A DNA stretch of 64,000 nt. It comes from Bradysia coprophila (lineage: Eukaryota > Arthropoda > Insecta > Diptera > Sciaridae). The position numbers and the translations under genes were made by a program. Under the pieces are notes generated by a model. The model was given only the letters and a program-made list of their open reading frames with translations. It searched no databases and had not been told where the DNA came from. The stretch is taken from the NCBI RefSeq assembly GCF_014529535.1, contig NW_023503807.1:1959332-2023331 (forward strand), read 5' to 3'. How positions within the stretch are numbered: the stretch's first letter is position 1; the number at the start of each line of letters is the position of its first letter. This document shows, piece by piece, positions 1 to 12,200 of the stretch.

Positions 1-2325
1 GGAGCGCGCAACGCAGCTTCGTATTCTTTTACGCTGGTGAATGGAAATGGTAGATTTGAGACCTGATGTTTGCGCAGTCCATCGTTTTTTTCGTCGACAA
101 TGATCACGTGACCTTTGTTCTCTTCGCGACGCTGTTCCTCTTTCGGGAATTTGATGATCAATTTCTTCGAACGAGGTTTGATTCCACAGCCACCCCATGA
201 TCCCCAGCCGGGCAATGTAAGATCGATGTCTTTCGGCTGCTTCTTTTCATTCTCATCTGCATTTTCTTGTTGGAAATCATTAACTATATCGTCATCTTCG
301 AACGCCTCGGAAATCGTTAATTGCTTCTCCATAGCAGCGTCCATTTCGTCATCTTCGCCCTGGTCGATGTTCGGCAATGTCGTTTTCAAGTAAATCTTTT
401 TCGTTTTCATAAATTCGTCAGGATTTATGTTTCCTGTCTGCTTGGGATCAGTTGTTGCCTCATTGGTTAGTTTTGCCATTGCCAGATTGACGCGTTCGTT
501 TGTCGATTCGTCTTCAAAATGAGTTTCGTTCAGCTCCTCATCTAAGTCTGGTCTCGAATGTTGTTTCTTGAAATTTAAGTCTTCGCGATACGCTTTGCCA
601 GGCGTTGACTTCTTTTTTGATCCATCGGTTTCACTGGCAATTCCGCTCTGTAGTTTGCTGAGTTTGCGGGACACTTTTTTCTGCAGGAATTCTTCGGCTT
701 CATCGAAAATGTCGTCCAGCACATCTTCATTGACGATTGACTTAGGCTTTCGGCGTTTGTTCGACGCAGTTTCGGTAAATTCTTCAACCAACCATCCGTT
801 CACATTTTCCTGTTCAGGTGTTTCGGATGAATCTTCATTGTCGTCCGATGCACGGCTTATTTCCAACGCTTCTTCATTAGCGTTTCGGGTGTTCCAATAC
901 TTGCGATAACCCTCTGCCGGACGGTCAACTTCAGCATTTTCATCATCTTCATCGAACGTTTGATTCGGCTTTTTCCATGGATTGAAAACATTCATCGGTT
1001 CATCGTCTGAACTTTCCTCCGTATCGCTGTCATCCTCGTCGATCGGTTTCCGGCTGACCTGGGTCAATTCTCTGCTGATGGACAATTGTTGTGCTAATTC
1101 TTTCCTCGCATCTTTGTCGTACTTCGATCGAATTTGGAGATTTTTCGCCCAGGTGCCGGTGTTCTTATGTCTCAACAGGGCACGTTCTTCGACTCGACGC
1201 TTCTCAATCTGATCCAATTTTCGAATGGCCGCCTCCGGATCACTTTTCTGCAGCAGCTGAAAATTCTTGATTTCTTCTTTCAATTTCTCCTTTTTCATGA
1301 TTTTGTGGAATTTTTTGCTTTTGATCTTGTTTTGCATCCTCGCTTTGGCATTCTTCTGCGATTCCCGAATACGAATCAGACGAAGCTCCTTGCTGCGTGC
1401 AATCATTTCCTCACGCGTCAATTTCTCCACATCTTCCATAGTTGCATTCGCCTCTACGTCTGGTTTTGGGTCTCTCTTCTCCATTTCAACCATCAAATCA
1501 GACTTGACACGAAATTTCGAAGCGTCCGTGTATGGGCTGACGTACACCTCCATATCGGAATTTTTGGTTTGAAGCGGAAACGACTGAAAAAATAAACTTC
1601 GTAGAAGAAACGGTTCTTTATCTTTCTCCAGTCTTCCTAACTTACCAAATGATCAGCTGCTCTGTTTGCCGCAACGACCGCATTCCATTGATTGAGTTTC
1701 TTCTTGGCTTTCTCATAATTAATGCTTCGATTGATCCGTTCAATAACTGGCTTCTCCAGTGGTTTCTTCAGGACTTTCTTGTTCCGCAGACTTTTCTTCA
1801 AAGCAGTTCCAACATTTTCCAGCTTCTTCGACTTCTGCAGCACTTTGACCAGATTCGGTACCGCTAAAGTTGTGGCGCCTTTTGAAGAAGCAATGATATT
1901 TACATCGGTTTATACTGTCTGGGTCAATTAATTTCTGATTTCTTTGAAACATTTGCCGTTTCGATTTGTGATAAGCCGCATGTGATATGAAAAATCGGTA
2001 TTTTTTGCAGTCGAAATATCCGTCAATTTTGTGACTGTCGGTGTTGAATAATCACAAAATTGACAGGATTCATTCAAAGTTTAATTAGAATGAGAAATCA
2101 GAAATTATTTTCCCTAATTTTCATTTCAGTTCCGTTTCACTTACCGGGAAATGCATCTCCGTCCGATTTAGTTTTCACTAAATGAAATTCACTGCGTTTG
2201 AAAGACGGTTCGTTTCGTACCGGCTTTTTTATGTATTGCGTCAACGATTCCAGAAGACGGTGGTGCGTTTTTTTATCCACTTCATGGTCTTGCGGATCGG
2301 ATAACATGATATTCGATTCGCTCAT
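1..2325 (-). CDS. UTP14: UTP14 small-subunit processome protein (C-terminus off window)
   Basis: Nucleolar U3 snoRNP-associated protein of the UTP14 family, needed for 18S rRNA maturation and known to stimulate the DEAH helicase Dhr1 in yeast. Three exons read on the minus strand: 2145-2325, 1646-1878 and 1583 to the window edge; phases agree (181+233 nt, then phase 0). The exon-2/exon-3 join reads NRAADHLVSFPL, the family signature that precedes the basic middle domain. Exon 3 is a single open frame of about 527 codons with a lysine/arginine-rich helical segment (KIKSKKFHKIMKKEKLKEE), acidic stretches, and the diagnostic DLTLPGWGSWGG motif near 190-230. About 665 residues are visible. The start is the first ATG before DPQDHEVDKKTHHRLLESL. 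The exon-2 acceptor (AAAAG at 1879) is the least certain junction; an upstream AG gives a stop or the wrong frame. No promoter was identified. Confidence 0.93.
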
Positions 2326-2679
2326 TCTTAATAATTATTTGTCGGTTTTGATTTTATTTATTTACTTATCCAACGTGGTTATTGTAATGACAGCGTTAAT
2401 GTCAAACGTGACAAAACACACCTAAGAAATTCGATATCGAAAATCGAAATTGCAATTTTATTGACTGGGTCGTTATGAGATGTTGAAATTTGTCTTTGCC
2501 GCACTTTTCAAAAGTTTTATATGAAGACGTTATTAGTCTGGTGTCATGAGGAGAGTAATTTACGCCGTGAGTGCGCCTGAAGATTTCAATTTTGAAGTGA
2601 ACCGAAAAATAAATTTTGTTGCGATGATAGATCTCATCGGTTTGCGAAACTAATGACAGCACAGCTCAGTGCAGTGGAT
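2326..2679. other. Upstream flank of UTP14, nothing recognised
   Basis: This is the expected promoter and 5' UTR side of the minus-strand UTP14 gene. I see no second gene, no convincing TATA box and no repeat in it. Confidence 0.4.
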
Positions 2680-2846
2680 AACTGTGGATTTACATAGCAA
2701 CGTAAAAGTGACAGATGCAAAAATTTTCTCATACGGCAACTCGAAATTTCATTCATAATTTTAATTTTATGAATGAAATTTCGGGTTGCAGTATTTAAAA
2801 AACATTGCATCTGTCACTTTTACGTTGCTATGTAAATCCACGGTAA
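2680..2846. mobile_element. Palindromic MITE-like element
   Basis: The left arm (GGATTTACATAGCAACGTAA then AAGTGACAGATGCAA) is repeated in reverse complement at the right end, giving a hairpin of about 165 bp with a short AT-rich middle. A second, inner inverted pair (CGAAATTTCATTCATAA) lies inside it. No open frame. Family unknown; the flanks show no clear target duplication. Confidence 0.75.
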
Positions 2847-3046
2847 CTTTGACGATTTTGTGTGCAAACTAATCATAGCCAACCTCGCAAAAGCGGAAAA
2901 TTATTTAAATTCCTGCAAATGCAGCAACAAATTTAAGACATTTTTTCGAGCAATTCAACCGAATTTCACGGTTACAAAAAGTGCTTAATTCAATTTTCCA
3001 TTAGCATTTTCTATGTTTTCCTCAAATGTAACACAAATGTCAAGTT

Positions 3047-4140
3047 GACCTAAAATTTTAATTTATTGAGAGGCCTAGTTACGGCCTTAGTCCAACGACC
3101 CAAATTTAATTTTTTTTCAACAACATTCTATTCGGCCTTCGATTACCTTCCAAATGAAACAAAAATTAGGAAAATCGGATGAAATTTACTCGAGTTATAT
3201 GCAAAATACACTTAGGGCCGAGTAGCGGGCTTAGTCCAACGACCCAAATTTTAATTTTTTTCAACAACATTCTATTCGGTGTTCAACTACCTTTTAAATG
3301 AAAAATAAATTAGGAAAATCGGATCAAATTTACTCGAGTTATATGCAAAACACACTTAGGGCCGTGGAGCGGCCTTAGTCCAAGGACCCAAATTTAAAAT
3401 TTTTTTCCCACAACATTCTATTCGGTGTTCAATTAAATTTTAAATGAAACAAAAATTAGGAAAAAGGGATGAAATTTACTTGAGTTATATGCAAAATACA
3501 CTTAGGGCCGAGTAGCGGCCTTAATCCAATGACCCAAATTTAATTTTTTTTCAACAACATTCTATTCGGTGTTCGATTACCTTTCAAATGAAACAAAATT
3601 TAGGAAAATCGGATGAAATTTAATCGATTTATATGCAAAATACACTTAGGGCCGAGGAGCGGCCTCAGTCCAGGGACCCAAATTTCAAACATTTTTCTCA
3701 CCACATTCTATTCGGTATTCAATTACCTTTCATATAAGACAAAAACTAGCAAAATTGGATGAGATTTACTCGATCTATACGCAAAATACACTTAGGGCCG
3801 AGGAGCGGCCTCAGTCCAAGGACCCAAATTTAAAACGTTATTCGCCACATTATATTCGGGCTTCGATTACCTTTCAAATGAAACAAAAATTACGAAAAAA
3901 GGATGAAATTTACTCGAGTTATATGCAAAATACACTTAGGGCCGAGTAGCCTTTCACTTCTGGGGCCCTAACTCACGGTCCATTCACCCGATTTTAATAA
4001 ACTTTTTTTTCCTGGATCGGTATCAACATTACCTATCTTTTGCCGTTTCATTTGCATTTCAATCGTTTTTTTTGCCGTAAATTTCCCCAACAGACCTTAA
4101 AGCACTTAGGCGGCCCTAAGTCGGCGGCCCTTCTTGGATC
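3047..4140. repeat. 144-bp tandem repeat array with conserved tail, copy 1
   Basis: About six units repeat with a period of 144-146 bp; the anchor (CGGCCTTAGTCCAA and variants) recurs at about 3083, 3227, 3371, 3517, 3661 and 3807. Each unit also holds ACATTCTATTCGG and GATGAAATTTACTCGAG. From 3951 the array runs into a non-repeated tail (CCTAACTCACGGTCCATTCA onward). The same array plus tail occurs, more complete, at 42703-44435. Copy 1 lacks the terminal hairpin and left terminus, so it looks truncated. The small open frame at 3755-3949 is just repeat read-through. Confidence 0.85.
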
Positions 4141-4565
4141 AGCTTCTCCATCTCCCCATAAATTTCGCAAGTTAATTTCCGATGTCCCGACATGGTTACT
4201 TAGTTAAATTTATGTTGAAATTTCAATTTGGATGTAGTTGTGAGCACTTGAAGATCAATTTAATTTAGTGTTTCAAATGAGAAAAGTTGATCAGTTCGAA
4301 ACAGTACATTTACTGGCGGAAGTAGAAATGTAACTATAAATGTCAAACGCCTGGATAGAACTGATGAGATTTCCCGCCTCAACAGCCGAAGCATTGAGAA
4401 TCTTTTTTGGTCAAATTTCGTTGTTCTGATACCACTTTTGACGCTTGCCAAAGAGACTAGTTCTAGCACTTCGCAGAACTGTCATCTACTTTCTTGGCAT
4501 TTTGTATAAAAAAATCAACTTGACAAAAATACATAATTTTCTTCACGTTGGATTTTCAATAAAGA
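4141..4565. other. Unassigned AT-rich DNA
   Basis: A 69-codon minus-strand frame at 4260-4469 has no recognisable motif, no splice context and no homologous partner in the window, so I do not call it a gene. Confidence 0.35.
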
Positions 4566-4702
4566 CCAACACACACTAGCATCTAGTGCCATCGGGAATA
4601 CGATATTTCTATTGTTTAAATCAGCTAACATCGGTTAAAACCGGTTTTAACAATAGAAATGTCATATTCCCAACTGACACTAGATGCTAGTGTTTGTTGG
4701 CC
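4566..4702. mobile_element. Palindromic MITE-like element
   Basis: Inverted arms carry ACACTAGCATCTAGTG on the left and CACTAGATGCTAGTGT on the right, and an inner pair (AATATGACATTTCTATTGTT type) converges on a centre near 4635, giving a hairpin of about 137 bp. Non-coding. Confidence 0.75.
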
Positions 4703-7449
4703 TTAATGCATCCGTCCTAAAAGTTGACAGTTATCTCCGCCCAATGTCAAAAATCTCTCGAGGTGATCTCGCATTTTGGTTGGATATCCTTCCTTTATGT
4801 CAATCATTGAAGTACTTTGGGGCTGTAGAGTATAGACAACAAAAATGATTCATATTATGTTGGTATATAGTTACTTTATTTACACAATTTTCTTAATTTT
4901 ATTTGGTTAACTTACATTCAATATAATAACAAACAACTTAAACATTTTTCAAATTTGTTAAAGCAAACATTTATAAAAATAAGCAAAATCGAGTTACGTC
5001 GGGTGACTTAGTCAATTATTAATGTTGGGACATTGTTCTCTTTATAAATTTTTATTATTTTTTCAACACATTACCGTTACATTTTAACGGCATCATGGTT
5101 GACATTTTTGTTTATTAGTTTTTCTTTCTAAATTTTCATTTTTCTAACTTGGGGTTTTCCCTGATACACTCTTATGTAGATCTTAAATTTAGGTCTTTAT
5201 TAGGAGTATTATAATAATGAGAGGTGTGACTGGTGAAGCATTTTTATTACTGTTCTATAATATTTAATAATAATGGAAGAATGAACTTAAGATATTACTT
5301 AATGACGGAAGCATATTTTTTTGGTAGTAACTATTCGCTAACAAAGAATAGTATAGAAAGACTAAAATATTGCTTGCTTGCCAAAACTGTTGTAGGTAAT
5401 CTCGGAACTATGTTTCATTCGTTATAACTCAAAAATGGATCGGCGGGATTAAAGTTTGTGGCAACGTTTCTTGTATGAATCAGGTAATCAGTTTCTTTGG
5501 TGAAATTTTCTTCTTCTTAAAAAAAATCGAAAAATTGATTGGAAGCCATTTTTATTCAACTGAGATTGAGATCAAAGCCAATATGACAGTTTTACAAAGA
5601 AGCAAAATAGAAGATTTTCGCTGAACAGAAATTGGTTTGCAAGTTTTCATTCTTTCATGCTTCAAGGAGTATGTTCCTACCACGATTTTCGCCAGTTGGG
5701 AAATTGTAACGATTCGGATCTGTTAAAACCAGGGTTTTATATTTGTAGGTGACGCCGATCACAGGGACCGTTATCTCAACAATTCACTGAACTTTGCTTT
5801 AATTTTCATACAAAATTGAAGCGCAATTTCAGTAATTGAGAAGGAAAATACATGTGGAGGTATCGACAGCCGCCATGTTTTTTTTTGCTACATGGCCCAG
5901 TGAAAAAATGTCGATCGGCGTAACTTTTGTTAAAACTAACATTGGTAAGGCGTATCCAGACTAAAACTGGTAGAATTTTCGATTTTTTTTTTGCCTCGGC
6001 AAAATGACCTGTTATTGTGACCCTTTCCGAGTGACGGATATTTGTAAATTTCGTTACACCTTTGGATTATCTACAGCCTTTTCGCTGGAATTTCTAGAAT
6101 TTCCATCGATTTTTAAGGATCCTTTTTCTTCAAGACTTAGGATTCTCTTGGATTTCGAAGGACTCTTTTCGTTTTCTTCGATTTTGTGAGAATTTTGTGA
6201 GGCCTTTTTTCGGTTGATAGAGGATTTTCTAGTTTATATCTTGCCCTCGACTCTTTCGTAGTTTTTATAGATTCCAGAAAATGGCTAATTCTACCGTAAA
6301 AATTGGTTATCCGTGCTCCACTTGGGCCAATTACAACTTTTTTTTTTTATTTCTATGATTTGAGACCCTCGACTAAATTAAAATATTTAAAAACACCAAA
6401 GTGACTTTAAGACATAATTTAAGATACTTATTATTGTTAACATATTTTCCTCCGATCATGTATGCTCTTCATGAAAAAACGAACTCATATTTTCAACATA
6501 ATAATTGGAAGGCAATTAATTTCATTAAATTTCGGATTTTTTTTATTTGGCATCGACATTATTTGGATGGTTAAATGCAAAAAATTAGTAAACTCAGAAT
6601 CAAAAAACTTTTAAAATTGAGAGTCTAGTATTTGATTAACTTTTCAATGCATACGTCACATTAGCAAATTATAAGGAAAATGGACTTTTTATGATTTAAC
6701 TACAGTTGAGGTTTTTTGATAGTTAAAAAAAACCAAAACAAAAAAACATCGTAAGCCGAAACGGAGCTAAATGAATGAAAATTCATTTTCCTTCTAATTC
6801 ACTAATGTGACACAGGACTGTCTGCATTTAACGTTTCACGTAATTAGGGTGTTAAGTTCATCCATATGTCTTTTTACAGAAACATCGTGGAGTCCGTAAT
6901 CTTGAGTAATTTAATATATTAGTCGGTATATTGTCATTCACAAAAAATGGACTAAAATTATTATGATCCACAATTTTTTAGAACTGATTTGTTGTTTACC
7001 TATAGAACATTCAAATATTATTTGCGTTTTAAGTAACTGGCCGCGTTTAATCCGAATACTACATGCGGTTGTATGTGTGTGTGTCTTATGTGTATACTTA
7101 TTTTATCTTTTGATATTTTGCTACTATAACATTATCCCGGGATGACGCTTGGTTAAATTGTCCGGTCTGGATTTCATTTAGACACCTGCATTAATGCATG
7201 TTGTTTGAAATGTTTCCGACTTTGAAAAATGGTCGGTGACACCAGTCAAAATTTAAGCTATCTGTAACGCAAAACAAATCCGGATAACAGCTTTCTTCCG
7301 TTCGCTCAAAACAAAGAGTAACGTATCTAAACTGTTACGATTATAGTGTGTACGGTGTCTAAATTAATCCGTTTATACGAAGGGTCATGCCGGTTGGCGA
7401 GTATCTGCTACTAGAAAGGTGTTGTACAGTTTTTTGTTTGTTTGCTGTT
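4703..7449. other. Long AT-rich stretch downstream of the GPR158-like gene
   Basis: No frame longer than 64 codons, and none of those looks protein-like. Part of it is presumably the 3' UTR of the minus-strand receptor gene that ends at 7450; several TTTATT (minus-strand AATAAA) motifs exist, but none can be chosen as the poly(A) signal from sequence alone. Confidence 0.4.
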
Positions 7450-9229
7450 TCACTTAGTTATAGTAATGTTGGAAATTTCTCCACCCGTGTCCGTTTGAGC
7501 TTCAACGCTGCACACTGAATCTTCAGGCGTACGTGACGGTTCGGCCTCAGTCACTTCCACGTCCTGAATGTTATTGCGATGATTTCGGTTTTTTGATGCC
7601 TACGGAATTTTGCATTGTTTCAGAAAATTATGGAGTTGTATCCATTTGTAAGCCAAGTGTTTAGCGGATATGACGTAATTTTGAACGGATTCAACAAAAT
7701 ATATAATTTAAGACGATCGCATGTAGTGGGGGTAATCCATTATGGTTCGTTCAAGTCAATTGGTCAAGTCAATTTCGTAAAGTTTTGACATTTCGCTCAT
7801 ACATTAAATGTCAAAAGTTTACGAAATTGACTTGCTTGACTAATTGACTTAGTGAACCATAATGGCTTCTCCCTAGTGACTCCCAAATTTAAATTTATTT
7901 AATATTAGATAAATTAAGTGATTTAAAAGCAGAAATTGAAAAAAGGAATTGATCGAACCAAACTGACTTTTAAATGAAAATGTATTAGGAAAATTAGGCA
8001 AAAAGTGCTGTAAGTGGAGGAGGTGACAAGCTAATCCGAGACAACCGTAAATAAGTACTTTGCTCAAGTCTCTACATTGTACACATACCTTATCTTTGCT
8101 TCCCTTTTTCTGAAAATAGATTAATAAAATTGATTAAAACATTGCATGTCCAAAGTATGTACGTTCGTAACAAGGACGACAAAAATTTATCTGAAATAGG
8201 ATTCGCAAGTGGCTTATTACAATCCTAGCGATGAAAAGTGAATTGACTTTATCCTCAAAAGTATGCAGAATTCATTACCAGATAGATGCTAATATAACGA
8301 CTGGGTCGTTTCGACGGATAGAGGAAATATGTCGAATGACAGTTGGGTTTTTGAGAGAGAATTCAATACATTTTCGCTCAACCAATTTTAAAATCATTCG
8401 ACATATTCCCTCTATCCGTCGAAACGTCCGAGTCGTCAAATTAGTATCTCTCTGTTCATTACATAACTCGGGATGCAAGTGCAAATTCTCGTTATCGCGT
8501 GTTTATTGACCTCGGTGTCGCCTCGGATCAACATAATTCACACGAAAACTCTACTTTTCATCTTTTCACCCCTAGTTATTTAAAAGACTATTGTACACCA
8601 CTTTGCAAAATGTCTGTTGTTGGCAGATGGCAGGTAAGTGCTTCAGGAAGACGTACCTATTTCGGACACGTTATACCCTTTTAATACAGTAAATGAAACA
8701 AGCTTGGAATCAGCGATCCCAAATCTATGGATCCTTTTGATTTGATTTATTTAAAGACCAAACTCACAGCTTTTTTACGGCCAACACCAAGTGCAGTCTG
8801 GATCACCGGTTTAACGTGACTTCCGAACCACGCGTCGAAGTATGCAAATACTTCCTGAGTAAACTTTTAGTGGTTTAATGAATAGCACGCCTAAATGTAG
8901 GCTAGAGACACATGCACAAAATATCTTTATATTTGGGTTACGTCATATGAGTTATTCAGTTTGTGCAAGGTTACAGACATCAAACACACTGCAACTACCC
9001 AATTTATGAAGAGTGAATTTGAGTGAACTTTAGGACGTTACTAATGCGATATAATCGCTAGGGAAATTCCATGTGGAATTGTCTGACACAGGAATCGAAC
9101 TCTGATCATTTACCCTGAAGGTACTCGCACCGCGGGGTTCAGTGGACATTTTGTATATAAAATGATGAGTAAGTATAAGTAAAGGAACCACTAGAAACGT
9201 TGGATTTGGAGTTTATAAAGGAATCTAAA

Positions 9230-9268
<39 letters not shown>

Positions 9269-12200
9269 GACTGTCACTGTCCAGTAAGTACATTTAAAAA
9301 ATAAATCTACAATGCAGATCGGGTATAATACCTGAAGTGAGAATCTGCGATGCGCCGCCTTTCGTCCACCTCGTCGTTTACTTATGTGAGGATTGTCCAA
9401 TCGCAAGGTTTTATTTTTGAGAATTTCTAGCTGCGTATATAATCTGGGTGAAAAACAAGAGTAACATGACATTAAATCCAGCCTTGGCCACCCAACCCTA
9501 AATGGTTTCATACCTTTTAAGTTCAGCTCGAATGTCCTCTGAACTCATGTCGGATATGGTTAATTCACCGATATCCGGATCGCCGAGGCATAAGCCAGCA
9601 TAGCCGCCCATCTGATGTGATGTCTCGTGCATACCCTTGAAAGCATCCACAGGTAAACGGCAAGAAAGATCATGTGCAAGAGAACGTACCTGTAAGCTAT
9701 TTTGATGCAACACCCAAACAACATCGATATTTACACAAAAGAAATTGTTTTAGGTGAAGAAAGATCAAAAACATAAGAAAATGAAACAATAAAACTAAAA
9801 ATAGTTTTTCAACCTAAAAAACAGAAGGTAAACAGAAGGCGATTGTGAAGTGTTTTCGGTTGGCGTTCCCTCAACATAATCATATTTAATCATCGATAAT
9901 GATTAGAAACAAAGTGTTTTATACGGAACATAAAATGAAATTTCGATCAAATGACAGAGCATACGCTTAGATAAGATAAGTACAAATTCATAGGAAAATG
10001 TGGAAAAATTCAAATATATTTCGGGCACTTCAGTGGGAACAAATTTGTTAAACAAACGTCTCGTGCAGCGATAAAATTTTCATGACCGAAGTAGAACACT
10101 GGTAGAGCACAAACACATTTAAATGAGAGACTAAATTATATTCTCGTATTCTAATCTAACCATCTCCAAAAAGGAATCTTACGTACTATACGTCAGATTT
10201 AACGTTGATTAAAACAACATGCAACAGTGTAACATGCGGCGAAAACTGAGTTAACAAGTTAATTAAACAGACTTAGGGAAATACATTTTAAGTGATCATA
10301 CTATAAAGTACTGTATATTCTAGCCATTTACATGTGTCAAATGTTGTTTACGTAAATTTTTATGTTAAGAGCAATTGACCATTTGCAAATTGGTAGCCTA
10401 CATTTAGGATGAACAATATTCGTTTTTTGATGATTTCTCTGAATCAAAATATTTTTTTGAAAAAGAAAAACCATTAAAGCGCGCAGAAATGTGTTACTTT
10501 TAAAGGAAAAAATGGAGAAACCTGTGCAGATTACAAAAATTTACACAATCTGCAAAGGTTTCTCTGAGTTAGCTAAGTTAACACCCACAAACCAATTTTT
10601 CCTTTCAAAGTAACACATTTTTGCGTGCTTTAACGGTTTTACTTTTTCGAAAGAAGATTTTGATTCAGAGAAATTATCAAAAAAAGAATATTTTTCTTTA
10701 CTGAATGTAGGCTAAAATTTTGGAAATGGTCCATTGCTCTTAAGAGACATCGATGCTTTGCTGTAAAGCATACATTTGGGCGTTTACAAATACTGTATTT
10801 TAGTTTACTTTTGATGATATCTGCCACCTCTTGGGCGAATTCGTTTTGTAAAATTTTCTTTCACAAATTTTTTGGTTCAAATTTTTGTTTATAAAACTTT
10901 TGCGTACGTGTTTTGTAAATAAGACGAAGGACTTGCGTCACATTTACCCTTTAAGGGTTATTTGACTGAAATCTCTCCAGCAGAATAATTTTTCAAATAT
11001 AGGACCGCAGTAAGGACCACGATTGTGTTAGTTTTCAACAGAAAATAGATTCGGTTGGACCAGTTTGACCAATTGGACCAGTTTGACCAATTGGACCAGT
11101 TTGACCAATTGGACCAGTTTGACCAATTGGACCAGTTTGACCAATTGGACCAGTTTGACCAATTGGACCAGTTTGACCAATTGGACCAGTTTGACCAATT
11201 GGACCAGTTTGACCAATTGGACCAGTTTGACCAATTGGACCAGTTTGACCAATTGGACCAGTTTGACCAATTGGACCAGTTTGACCAATTGGACCAGTTT
11301 GACCAATTGGACCAGTTTGACCAATTGGACCAGTTTGACCAATTGGACCAGTTTGACCAATTGGACCAGTTTGACCAATTGGAACAGTTTGACCAATTGG
11401 ACCAGTTTGACCAATTGGACCAGTTTGCTGCTGACTTTCCCTCATTTTGTGGGTGTTGTTTGCAGCAGATACGTTTATTTAGTAAAAAATGAATCTCGAT
11501 TTCTTAATTTGAAAACAGGAGCGAACTGTGTGTGCGAGTTTTGGAAATGGGGTCCGAACTCGATGTAGAGTGTTTTCTGGAAAACTAAAAATGTGAAATA
11601 GGAGTGAGAAACAAACGCTTAGTGTGACGTCAGGAAAATTGTCTATTTTTGTTCGAGTGCGTTCTCAGTTCTCATTACAAATTTTCACTCCTCCGGAAAA
11701 CACTCTGCATCGAGTTCGAACCCACATCCATAAGAAATCCTTGGGACTTTAAAAAAAAAATCTTTCAGAGACGATGGAAATCTAGCAGAAACATTACAGA
11801 AAATCCTCAGAAGATTTTCTTTTTCAAAATCCTTTGTCCGCCCATCAAAAATTCCTACAAAAAAAAATCCGAATAACAATCCCTGCCTTGCTACTTGTGT
11901 CTAAAACGAACGTGAAAAAAAAAAGAATTTTACTAAACCAAAAGAGTCAGAATAACAAAATCCGATCCACACCCCAGAAAGAGTGTACACAAAATACGAG
12001 TCATCAAATTTCGAATTTCGAATTGCTAAGTGTTAATGGATTCATGCGTATCGCTTACTGTCACATTGTTTTAACATAAAATTTGATCTCACCTGTTTAT
12101 GTTGATACCACAATTTGGGCAGAAATATCAGAGCAACGGTTACGGTGTTCGTAAGTTGTGACCGCAAGAACAGTGCCAAGAATATTTCGCCAGGACTCAG

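Noticed and set aside
115..1595. Plus-strand frames over the first 1.6 kb
   Set aside because: They are the antisense of UTP14 exon 3, rich in serine and phenylalanine as expected from antisense of an acidic/lysine-rich gene.
9191..9331. Continuation of the receptor frame into an Arg-Glu run
   Set aside because: Past the donor at 9332/9331 the frame enters the (TC)n tract; the last exon at 7599 joins in phase instead.
11028..11568. Long frames of DQFDQL, TNWTSL, and GPIGQT repeats on both strands
   Set aside because: All come from the 18-bp minisatellite in an intron; several frames are open at once and there is no splice or start context.
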